Below, piece by piece: positions 1-9,110 of a stretch of DNA of 64,000 nt. This stretch comes from Bonia amplexicaulis. Lineage: Eukaryota; Streptophyta; Magnoliopsida; Poales; Poaceae. The notes beneath the pieces are model-generated. The model saw only the letters and a list, made by a program, of their open reading frames with translations, had not been told where the DNA came from and did no database searches. Numbering within the stretch: position 1 is the first letter of the stretch; every line of letters starts with the position of its first letter. The stretch lies in assembly GCA_036346245.1 (NCBI GenBank), contig CM070742.1:932501-996500 (forward strand). Reading direction: 5' to 3'. Position numbers and translations under genes: made by a program.

Positions 1-45
1 AATGTTATTAAAATTTTGTAATTCTATTCATGATACCATAGATCT

Positions 46-233
46 CTAAGCAGGATCAGAACTCTCCCCTAGAATTGAAATGTAATCATTGACAAGCCGA
101 TGTCTTTCCTGCAATGCCGCTATCATCTCATCAACAACCTCATTGAGCATCCTGGGAGGTACTTTTCCATCTGCTCAAATCACTCCCGCAATGTCATGGT
201 CTCCTGGCTGCTTCTCCCAGCACGCTCCTCCAT
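46..233 (-). pseudogene. Short broken ORF, unknown family
   Basis: On the minus strand an ATG at 233 follows a TATATAAAC box near 277-285. The frame is MEERAGRSSQETMTLRE, then a stop, then a run that resumes in another frame with MLNEVVDEMIAALQERHRL and ends at a TAG at 46-48. Allowing one frameshift and one stop, about 60 residues can be read. The C-terminal half is charged and probably helical. I do not recognise the family. It may be a captured gene piece or the tail of a transposon gene belonging to the structure at 300-965. Confidence 0.3.
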
Positions 234-299
234 GATTTTGGTGCCTCTGTAGTGTTTGTGTACACTCTGGCTATGTGAGTTTATATACCCTATACCCGT

Positions 300-965
300 C
301 ACAGATCTACAACTCAGAGAAGGGGATCAGCCTCTAGGCGGCTGGGCGGTGTGGACGCTCCAGGCACTGGCGTGAAGGCAGGGAGGGAAGGGGGTCAAGC
401 TTACCAAGGGGTCCAGAGCGTGGAGGCGTCAAATAGGAGGTGCAACAGCCGGGCGGCATCGAGGCATCTTCACGGCTGGACGGGGAGGAAAGGGGATCGG
501 TGGGGTCTTCGTGGTGTCCGGGTGGTTGCGTCTTTGTGGCGTGGAGGCGACGTGCAGGCGCCGGGGTCTTGGCGATGTGGAGGTGGTGGGGCGAGGCCGG
601 GCGGCAAGGGGAGCTGACGCAGAAGGGCAGTGGGCGACCAGAGGGAGCGGTGGTGTTAAGGGGCCGGTAGCATCGTCTTGGCGGTGGTGAGGGCGGGGAG
701 ATAGTCGTGAGATGCGGGCATGGGGACTGGGGAATGGCCGACTCGATCGACTGAAGGGTGGTATGTATTAGGTCAAGCCATATCAACGAAGTATCCACGA
801 ATTATCAAAGAAGTATCAAGATTTATTTTCTTTTCTTGAAAAATTAAAAATCATGGATACATGTAAGATACGTATCGGAGCATATCGACGGAGTATCCAT
901 ATATGATACGATATCTGATATGGATACACGACTTTTGTGAAGTATCCGTGCAACGTAGATGAGCG
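300..965 (-). mobile_element. Possible DNA-transposon end with GC-rich captured segment
   Basis: Positions 770-955 are packed with GTATCC/GATACG/GATATC-type short inverted and direct words. The same style is seen at both ends of the hAT-like element at 29689-31533. Next to it, 330-760 is a GC-rich stretch with a 154-codon open frame (334-798, minus) that is proline- and serine-rich and low-complexity, resembling a 5' UTR or first exon. It abuts copia leader sequence at about 960. The other end lies outside the window, so no TSD can be checked. The open frame is not called as a gene. Confidence 0.3.
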
Positions 966-1180
966 CAATGGAGGCAAAGCCAGGCGGCGGCGGCGGCTGG
1001 AGAATATGAACCAACGGCGATAGAAAAATCCTAGGTTTGCTCTGATACCATCTTATGAATAGCGCTTGTATTCATCATGAGGCCAATGCGCCAATATATG
1101 TACAAGTACAAGTATGACAAATATGCAGATAACCCCTTATACAATAGGGAAAATACACAGATAATAATAGACATCTAACA
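966..1180 (-). mobile_element. Truncated Ty1-copia 5' end (same family as Copia-A)
   Basis: This holds a 130-bp 5' LTR (1051-1180, starting with a mutated TCTTATGAAT in place of TGTTATGAAT and ending CTAACA), a minus-strand PBS at 1039-1050 (complement of GCTCTGATACCA) and about 70 bp of leader. The LTR closely resembles the Copia-A LTRs at 7279-7406 and 16506-16632. The rest of the element is missing or lies beyond the DNA-transposon-like sequence to the left. Confidence 0.8.
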
Positions 1181-1783
1181 TTTCACACCCTACAACTCGT
1201 AAAACCGTTCACTTTTCACCTCTAGGCTGGTTTGTTCCACATTGACGGCCACATCACTAATTTTTGCTGTGTAGACAACCATGTCAGTGTTGAATCACTT
1301 CCTAGTCAGCTATACATATTTCTTAATGAAAAGTAATTATATGGTTCATGATGATTTTGGAAAATAAGTAGGTGAGATAATTTAGTGACTTAATCATGTT
1401 GGGCTGATTTGTAAGTCATGTCAGTGTATCCAAGCTTATTGGAATGCCATGTAACAGAGGGGGTGACTTGCCCAATTTTAATTGTTGAAGGGTGTCAAAT
1501 GCTCGATATTGGAGTGAGGGGTTGATTTTCGGACTCGGGAATGGACTTATTCCTAGCTAAAACTAGAAACCAACGTGTTAGCTCTTATCCAGCGTGGCAC
1601 CTACCTCCGTGTTAGCAAATGGAAACAGGGTAGTCTACTAAGACTAGCGAGTGGGTCCTGCCTGTCAGGCCAGTTGGATAATATTACGCAAGGGGAAGTG
1701 TGGTTCCTTGATACTGTTGGTTAAAAGTGTGGTCTTGTGATAGTTTTGCCAAAGATAGTGTCATTTTGTGAAATGTACTCACC
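1181..1783. other. Unassigned AT-rich DNA, possible degenerate DNA element
   Basis: No coding signal is seen. The left edge (TTTCACACCCTACAAC) and the reverse complement of the right edge near 1783 (CATTTCACAAAATG) look loosely alike, as in degenerate non-autonomous DNA transposons of grasses. The match is weak and no TSD is clear. Confidence 0.2.
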
Positions 1784-1791
1784 AAAATACA

Positions 1792-2075
1792 CTCCCTTTA
1801 TTTCCAAATACATGTCATTATAGCTTTCAAATTTTACTCCCATGTCATTCTATGATTTCATGGTAACTTTGTACCATTTTGTTTTCCCTTTGTATACCCC
1901 TCCCATCCATTGTCCATGGCTATTTCCAAGGTAATTTACTACTATAGATTAGAGCAACATACACCATCCCAGAGTAATAAGTGACCAAATGAAAAAGTGT
2001 AATATGGTCTTTTGTATACATCCCTTGATTTTTGTGCAAAATCCCACAATATCATCTATTGAGGAAGGGAGGGAG
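1792..2075. mobile_element. Stowaway-like MITE
   Basis: A 284-bp AT-rich segment starts CTCCCTTTATTTCC and ends GAAGGGAGGGAG. The termini are therefore imperfect inverted repeats close to the grass Stowaway end CTCCCTCCGT. TA dinucleotides lie within 2-3 bases of each end, consistent with a decayed TA target duplication. No ORF is present. The exact ends are uncertain. Confidence 0.45.
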
Positions 2076-2770
2076 TAGTAACTTTGGGTTAATCCTTTTG
2101 GGAGATGTGAGGATACAAATCCAGATGAGTTGCTACATGTGTGTAGACCTGTTCTAAACTTTAGTGAATTTTGGGCCCTGGGGTGTTACACAACAGCCAT
2201 TTTCAACAAGGCACAAGGAATCACCTAAATAAGGTCATGCTCAACTGGGCACAAGGGAGATAATCAATGAGATATAAAGTTATGAGGACACGTAATCAAT
2301 GAGATATAAAGTTATGAGGACACGTACGTAAGGGGAGTAAAGGAAGAGGAGCATGTCCTCTAAACAAATTGCTGACCAAGTAGAATGCAAGGGTAGATTG
2401 GATTTCAAGTGAGGAAGTGACTAAAGCCGGTAAGCTAATAATAAAGCTGGTATAGGTAAGAAAGTCAAGTGGCACATCTAACCTCTAATGTTGGGGAGAA
2501 GGTGGGCAAATGCCAGGATAGGTAGTTGAAGGGCTAGTATCATCCAAAGTGAAGAACCAATAGGGTTATGTAATTATCTTTTCAAGAGGCAATTGAGTGG
2601 CAAAAAAATCTATAAGAACTATTGAAGTGCAACTAAATATCCCCAAAGATGGTGGCATAGGCAATATCGTATTGAACGCTTCATGCTTCATTCCACTAAT
2701 GGTGAACAACTTGTTGAGGACTTCTTTGATGGCTTTAGGTCGGCCTCTCATTTAGGCATAGGTTACCTTG
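2076..2770. other. Unassigned flank with a 32-bp tandem duplication
   Basis: No recognisable gene. A 32-base unit beginning TAATCAATGAGATATAAAG is repeated twice in direct tandem at about 2262-2325. On the minus strand a TGTAACACCCC word near 2190 resembles the start of some plant gypsy LTRs, but no partner end was found. This is the left flank of both Copia-E and the element L array. Confidence 0.5.
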
Positions 2771-3047
2771 TGTTACAATTTTGACCCAGGAGAAAACGCA
2801 CACATCGCAAATAATTTGAGAGAACACAGAAGAAATTTCTGAATTTCTTTATTCTCTTATTTGCTCCCCCTCTTTCTTTGCTTTTCTCTCGCTTACAAAA
2901 TTGGGTACAAGGCTCCTCAATATAAAGGCTAAACTCTCCTACTTGCATAAGTATTCAGACTTCAAGTTGGACTCAACTTTAACTTGAGTTATACTCGAAA
3001 ACGGATTCTACTACGACATGGACTCTAAGTCAAGATTATTTGTAACA
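2771..3047 (-). repeat. Copia-E 3' LTR
   Basis: 277-bp LTR, TGTTACAATT...TTGTAACA. The adjacent purine-rich tract on the minus strand (AAGGAGGAGA, about 3048-3060) is the expected PPT. Confidence 0.92.
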
Positions 3048-3186
3048 ATCTCCTCCTTAATCTTGACTTGACTGTAAAACATTGAGGTAGTCGGACTCAA
3101 CTATGACTTACTAAACTTTATGCCTAACACCTTACTTGAGTTTGGACGGCGACATATCTTCTCGATGTCCCTGACTCAACTCATCA

Positions 3187-4048
3187 TTAGAGCACTGTTG
3201 ATTCATCATCGTTGAGCGATTCAGCAACAAACACTTTCTTCATCTTTGGATTGGGACATTCTGAAGCAAAGTGTCCATAATCGTTACAATTATAACACCT
3301 CACTTTTGCCTTATCAAACTTTCGATTCTGATGGCCTTGGTCACCACTCCTGGAAGTGTTCTTGCCTTCACGCTTCGATGATCGGATCTCCCACTCGGCA
3401 CGGGTCAACAAGAGTTGTTCATCGCCTTTGTTGCTATTGTCGTGGATGCGTTCCTCATATGCCTTAAGACGACCGATGACCTCCTCCATGGTCATTGTCT
3501 TTAGGTTTCCAAATTGCTCTATGACCGAAGCAATCGGGAGAAACTATGAGGGAACAACACGAAGGAATTTCTTTACCACGTACAACTCTTCATCTCGCCA
3601 AGGGCCCATATCTTGTTGACGATTACCGTCAACTAGACGGCGAAGTCATTGATCGACTCCGTTTCCTTCATACGCAACACCTCGAACTCGGTCTTGAGTG
3701 TTTGTACCTTTGCTTCCTTCACACGATCTGCGCCAAGGTGCATCGTCTTCAACGCCTCCCACGCAGCTTTGGCCGTCTCCTTTTTGGCCAGTAGGAAGAG
3801 CGTCTCCTCTGGGATGCCCTGATAGATGGCCGCCAATGCCATCTGATCCTTGCACACATCGACGTTGCCGTTCTCGATCACATCCCACACTCTTGAGTCT
3901 TCATGTACACCTTTATCTTGATTGCCCATGCTGCATAATTGTTCGTCGTGAGCATCGGATAATGCAGCGAGACAGCAGAACTCTCCTTCGCCATCGAACT
4001 GGATGATGCCTCGTCACGGGTGACACCACTTTCCGAAGAACGCGACAT
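3187..4048 (-). pseudogene. gag: Copia-E gag (frameshifted)
   Basis: The start ATG is at 4048 (MSRSSESGVTRDEASSSSMA). Three overlapping frames together cover a typical copia gag of roughly 290 residues: an N-terminal segment with LTTNNYAAWAIKIKVYM (DUF4219-like), a UBN2-type middle with AKAAWEALKTMHLGADRVKE (3633-3929), and a zinc knuckle CYNCNDYGHFASEC (CX2CX4HX4C) in the last frame (3187-3495) before the stop. At least two frameshifts separate the pieces. The encoded protein would package element RNA. The zinc knuckle is followed by a short acidic tail and a stop, so gag here is not fused to protease. Confidence 0.88.
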
Positions 4049-4838
4049 GATCTTGAGCACAGATCAAGAAATCAGGCTACTTTGAAACGGCTCTTGCACT
4101 GAGGAAACGAAAGAAAAAAAACTGCACTGATTTTTTTATTTTTCCTTGCTTGGACTTGCTCTACTGTTTCTGCGCTCTATTGCCCCTTCGCTCTGGCTTT
4201 TAACTTGCGTTGCTTGCGTCCGACTCGCATACGTCGACCAAAAACCTGACTCGCATACGTCGACCAAAAACCTGACTCGGAGACGAACAACCGAAGACAC
4301 TTCGGCTTCTTTCCGACTCAGCACCGCTCGGTCTTCTTCCTCTCGCGATTTCTCTGCTCGGACTTCTTCTTCTCGTGTTTTCTCCGCTCTGCTTCTTCCT
4401 TCTTCAGTGCCGCTCAGAGTCTTTTCCTTCGCGACCGCGTCGGCTTCGCCTCATGCTCCTCCCCCTTTTCGAGTTGTGTCCAAATCAGATGCAGCCTGTC
4501 TTCTTTTGTGCAAACTGATGGAACAAAAGGAACCAGACTTTTTTGTTTCCTCGGACTGTGCACGGAGATGAGCTCGTCTTCTCTCTCCGTGTCTTGTGTG
4601 TCTCTCCTATGCATTGCTTGGCGTTTGCTTTGTCTGGACCGGAGTATAAGATCTTGTGAGATTCCCTTTTAGACCGAGCTCTCTCTCCTGGCTGCGTGCC
4701 TTTTTTTGTCGCTAGCTGTGCTTGGTGCTGCGTGTGCTGTTCTGACGCAAGGAGAAGTGCGCGAGATGACCACGAGGTGCGGGGGACTGAATACGATATT
4801 TCCAGCCACTCGATTCTCGGCAAGGCTCTGATACCACT
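4049..4838 (-). other. Copia-E leader and PBS
   Basis: This untranslated leader lies between the 5' LTR and gag. The PBS is the complement of GCTCTGATACCA at 4825-4836, matching the 3' end of plant initiator-Met tRNA. Open frames within the leader show no domain. Confidence 0.85.
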
Positions 4839-5114
4839 TGTTACAATTTTGACCCAGGAGAAAATGCACACATCGCAAAAAATTTGAGAGAACATAGAAG
4901 AAATTTCTATATTTTTTATTCTCTTATTTGCTCCCCCTCTTTCTTTGCTTTTGTCTTGCTTACAAAATTGGGTACAAGTCTCCTCAATATAAAGGCTAGA
5001 CTCTCCTACTCACATAAGTATTTGGACTTCAAGTTGGACTCAACTTCAACTTGAGTTATACTCGGAAACGGACTCTACTACGACATGGACTCTAAGTCAG
5101 GATTATTTGTAACA
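4839..5114 (-). repeat. Copia-E 5' LTR
   Basis: 276-bp LTR matching 2771-3047, followed by TSD copy CCTTG at 5115-5119. Confidence 0.92.
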
Positions 5115-5839
5115 CCTTGAGGACAAGATAGGTGTAAGATCGAAGAGGTCGACTAGAAGGGGGTGCATAGGCATTTTTAAAGTTCTCTTTGGCTAAAACC
5201 GAGTTTATATGCGAAAGCGTAAATCAAATCAATTTCACACAATTAAGACCTAAATCAACTAGTCTCACTAAGTGCACCAACAACCTAAGTCTATGTGAAG
5301 GTTTGAAATCCTAGGGTGACAAGCGAGCAATCCAATTTAAGGAATGTAAATTGAGCATAAGAAAGTAAACAACAATTGATACCGTTTCTTTTTACCATGA
5401 CGTTCGAAGACTTTTTGGTCTCCCCTAGTCCACATTGAGGTAAGCCTAAACGTATTGAACCGGCTCCACGAATTAAGACAACCACATCAAATCCACTAGT
5501 GATAGCTCTTTCTCCTCCGGGTAGGTGAGCTCCAACCTTCACAACACACCGGGTCTTCAAAGAAGCTTCTTGAGAAGGTCACCGGACCACGACACCTCAA
5601 CGCCATCTAGGAGTCGGAACCTCTAAGAGTAACAAGCCAAGTCTCTTGCTTGACTCTCACCAAATGCAATGCATACACAAATAGATTTTCAATCCACCTC
5701 TAGAAGCAATACATGCAACTAGAGACTTCTCTCCTTGCTCACAAGGTGCAACACATGCACAATTGAGAGGAGAGGCTCACACTAGCTCAAGAGAATGAGA
5801 TGGAATACATCAATCTTTCTCTCGACCGGCTATGGTGCG

Positions 5840-5848
5840 TATTTATAG
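5840..5848 (-). promoter_or_regulatory. TATA box of LTR-A
   Basis: CTATAAATA on the minus strand. Equivalent boxes occur at 35276-35284 (LTR-B, CTATAAATG) and 36477-36485 (LTR-C, CTATAAATA). The LTR-D counterpart near 49104-49111 has decayed to CTATAGATG. It marks the U3/R region of element L. Confidence 0.65.
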
Positions 5849-5971
5849 CCCACACACATAAAACTAGCCGTTGGGACAAGATTTTAGTAAAAATAGCTGG
5901 GGCTGATAATATCGCTAACTAATGGTCAATCGTACTGTCGTCCTCTGCAATTGCTAGGAAAATAGCCGTTA

Positions 5972-6200
5972 CAACTGTTGCCGGTCAGACCACTGGCCGG
6001 TTAGACCTCTACGAAGGCCGGTCAGGCAGCTCAACCAAAATCGCCTAAAAATAGTGTTCTGGTCAAAATCAACTGGCACACAAAGTGCGGTCATACCGCT
6101 TGGGCCGGTCAGACCGCTCGCATGGAGTCGGTCAGATCGCCACAAAGGCCGATCAGACCGCCGATCGGTCATACCGCTTGCATGGAGCTGATTAGACTGC
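5972..6200. repeat. GGTCAGACCG-type short repeat cluster in LTR-A U3
   Basis: Roughly ten imperfect copies of a 10-14-base word related to CCGGTCAGACCGC, often palindromic (GGTC...GACC). They lie about 125-360 bases upstream of the minus-strand TATA box. The same cluster occurs in LTR-B (about 35400-35470), LTR-C (about 36600-37000) and LTR-D (about 49250-49590). Confidence 0.75.
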
Positions 6201-6235
6201 CTTTGCGCGGAACTACTGAAATTCCCTAGTGGTAT

Positions 6236-6580
6236 TCAAAAAATTTGCAAAACATAATCGCAAATCGTAGTACCATGTACACAAGGATTAAAACATGATT
6301 CACGACAAGTTGCAAAACACATTTGCGCACTTTAGAATCATGACTCAAGGTTTAGAGACATGGACACAAACCGTTTGCAAAACACATTAGCAAACTTAAG
6401 TTACATGCTACAAGGATTATGCATGAGTTTCAACTATTTACAAAACACATTTGCAAAACTTAACAACATGCCACAAGGAGTAGGTGCATGGACTTCAACC
6501 ATTTGCAAAATCTAGTCACATGCTATGCATGAGCCTCAACTATTTGTAAAACATATTTGTAAATAATAGTATCATGCCAT
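6236..6580. repeat. About 70-bp minisatellite in LTR-A
   Basis: About six imperfect tandem units, each containing TTTGCAAAACACATTTGCAAA-like sequence followed by CATGCTACAAGGAT-like sequence. Matching arrays are at about 37050-37420 (LTR-C) and 49610-49980 (LTR-D). Confidence 0.75.
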
Positions 6581-7195
6581 GGAGAGCTAGAACAACTGAG
6601 ATTAACCTATCAACACATGATGAGATTCAAACAACTAGACAAGACCCTACTTAATTATATGACAACCACTAGCAATCTGGTTTTCCAACCAAACACCGAC
6701 CGGTAAAAGACTAGGAACATATCCTTAGCCTATGCTAGTTATACCTTTGCCTTACGCATCCTCTTGAAGCTTGATGACGAACACCTTCACTTCAAGTCCA
6801 GGTTCTTGTCTTGATGTGCATCATCACATGATGCCTCCTCTTGACTTGGTGACCTTCAACACATGAAGCCATCCACCACTTTGAGATCTCGACTTAATGA
6901 CTATCAACACATCATGCCATCCTTCATCCCAAAAATTGACTTGATGACCGTTAACACATGATGCCATCCAAGGTGTTCATCATCATAGGACCATACCAAT
7001 TTCACAAACTCAATGAAAAATGTTAGTCCCACAAATGGTTGTCATCTATTGCCAAAACTCACCATTAACACATATTGGTGGGGCTAGATTCTTCAATATC
7101 CCCCTTTTTAGTAATTGATGGCAACAAAAAAATCCATTTGTTCCAAATCACCAAAACTTGTCATTTAACACATAATGGAGTGTCCAGATCTTTCA

Positions 7196-7278
7196 ATCTC
7201 CCCCTTTCCAGTGATTGGTGACAAACCGATTCAACACGGTTGCAAATAATTAAATTTAAATCGACATGAGTATATATG
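7196..7278 (-). other. Element L internal 1, first piece
   Basis: PPT and 70 bases of internal sequence before Copia-A. The last five bases ATATG (7274-7278) are the left TSD copy. The sequence resumes at 16633. Confidence 0.85.
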
Positions 7279-7406
7279 TGTTATGAATAGTGCTTGTATT
7301 CATCAAAAGGCCAATGGGCCAATATATATACATGTACAGGTATGGCATATATGCAGGTAACCCCTTATACAACAGGGTAATTACACAGGTAATAATACAT
7401 CTAAGA
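7279..7406 (-). repeat. Copia-A 3' LTR
   Basis: 128 bp, TGTTATGAATAG...ACATCTAAGA. The minus-strand PPT TTTGAGGGAGG follows at 7407-7418. Confidence 0.88.
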
Positions 7407-7689
7407 CCTCCCTCAAACTTATGGCAGATCAACAACATGAAGTTTGGAGAGATAGAAGCTGTGCTGGGGTCTGGCCTGTGCCTTTGTGAAGAAGTCTGCC
7501 AACTAAACCTCTGAAGGCACATACTGAAGAGCAACAACCTGGTCCTGTACCTGTGTTCTCATATAGGAAGCATCAACACCAATATGCTTTATAAAGTCAT
7601 CTTCATCGGATCTTTAGCAATACTAATAGCACCCGTACTGTCAGACAAAATAGGAGTCAGTGCAGAAATAGAAACACCAAAATCCTCAA

Positions 7690-9110
7690 CCACTATAGCC
7701 AAGTAATTTCTGCAGTCAACAAAGCCATAGCTCGCAACTCAGCCTCATCACTCGAATGAGAAACTGCTGTCTGCTTCTTAGTCTTCCAAGCGATGAGAGA
7801 ACCACCAAAAAAAACACAATAGGTAGAAAGACCGGTGATCAGAGTGATCACTAGCACAGATGGCATCAGAATATGCCTAGAGCTGTAAAGAGCTTGAGTG
7901 AGGGAAAAAGAGACGACGAGTGATGGTTCCACGAAGATATCGTAGAACACAAAGAAAATGACTATAGTGGAGCTGAATAGGAGCAGAAACAAACTGACTC
8001 AACATATGCACTGGTACAAAATGTCAGGATGAGTGACACCAAGATAAACAACTCCCAACAAGGTGACAATAGCAAGTAGGATCAGTAAGAGGCTCACCAT
8101 CAGTGGGCCGAAGATAAACATTAAGTTCCATAGGAGTCTTAGCTGTGCGCTAATAGTAAAAGAAGCACGATTAAGAAGATCCTGCATATACTTTTCTTGG
8201 TATAGACAGAAGCCCTTCAGCGTAGAAATAACCTTAATCCCAAGAAAGTAGCAAGAGGACCCAGATCAGACATGAGAAACTGCTCACTAAGATGCTCCTT
8301 GATAAAAGTAATGTACTAAAAATTATATCTAGTAATAATTATATCATCAACATATAAAAGAAGCGTCCGACCACGAGATGATGTGTGAATAAAAATAGCA
8401 GGATCATGAGCACTAAACCAGCCGCGGTGACAATAGAAGAGAAATGATCAAAATAGGCATGAGGAGCTTGCTTGAGGCCATAAATAGATCGACGAAGGCG
8501 ACAAACCATACCCTCAGGAACAGAATACCCTGGTGGTGGCTCATATAAACCCCCTTGTGCAACTCACCATTGAGAAAGGCATTCTTGATATCAAGTTGAG
8601 AGATGGACCATGCCCGAATAGACACCACAACAAGAAGAGTGTGAATAGTGGTCATGTGCGCCACATGAGCAAAAGTCTCATATAATCATGACCATACTCC
8701 TGTTGAAGCCCAGGTGCCATGAGACAAGCCTTGTAGCGCTCAAGAGAACCATCAGAGTGGGTCTTAACCTTATAGACCCACTTGCATGTGATAGGAGAAA
8801 CACACGTAGGAAAAGGGACAAGATATCACGTGCTAGTACGCTCAAGGGCAGTAATCGCCTCTACCATCGCATGCTACCACTCCTGATGAACAACATAATC
8901 ACGATAAGAAGTCGGTTCGACAAGAGCAGCGGCAACAAAACCGAAGCACTCAGGAGGTCGAATAGACTGGCGATCAAGAAGAGCATATCAAGGAGAAGCT
9001 GCCGAAGAAGATGAATCATCAGAAGAAGATGATGCATCAGAAGAGTCCTCAACTCGCGAACGTCAAGTTTAGTAGAGAGGATAAGAAGAAACAAGGCTAG
9101 GAGTAACCTT
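7690..9110 (-). pseudogene. pol: Copia-A reverse transcriptase and RNase H
   Basis: These are frameshifted remnants of the 3' half of pol. RT pieces include the conserved palm segment QLDIKNAFLNGELHKGVYM (8413-8664) and the catalytic YVDD at about 8346-8357, which is followed by a stop. RNase H pieces (7693-7992) contain SLIAWKTKKQTAVSHSSDEA, the copia RNase H signature, and a region of the Ty1-type C-terminus. The N-terminal RT start (KWVYKVK-like) lies at about 8760. Several stops and shifts make it non-functional. It would have copied element RNA and degraded the RNA template. Confidence 0.85.

Larger units (their letters stand above)
2771..5114 (-). mobile_element. Copia-E: gag-only non-autonomous Ty1-copia element
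   Basis: A complete 2344-bp element bounded by two LTRs (2771-3047 and 4839-5114) and a perfect 5-bp TSD, CCTTG (2766-2770 and 5115-5119). In minus orientation the order is 5' LTR, PBS (4825-4836), leader of about 0.8 kb, gag (4048-3187), about 140 bp, then 3' LTR. There is no protease, integrase or RT. It could only have moved with proteins supplied in trans. The LTRs differ at about 19 positions in 277 (hand count). Confidence 0.92.
5133..7195 (-). repeat. Element L LTR-A (outer 3' LTR)
   Basis: 2063 bp, starting TGTAAGATCGAAGAGG and ending ATCTTTCA on the plus strand. The minus-strand PPT AAAGGGGGAGAT follows at 7196-7207. No PBS is present on the left edge (5115-5132), so this is a terminal LTR. 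It carries a TATA box, a GGTCAGACCG-type cluster, a roughly 70-bp minisatellite and a duplicated PPT-like boundary. Confidence 0.85.

Noticed and set aside
334..798. 154-codon minus-strand open frame
   Set aside because: Proline/serine-rich low-complexity sequence with an overlapping plus-strand frame; no domain. Kept only as part of the possible transposon end.
2180..2195. Minus-strand TGTAACACCCC as a gypsy LTR start
   Set aside because: No matching LTR end, PBS, PPT or second copy in the window.
6236..6580. Repeats with spacing that could be taken for a CRISPR array
   Set aside because: Units are imperfect, lie inside an LTR, recur in LTR-C and LTR-D, and the genome is a plant.
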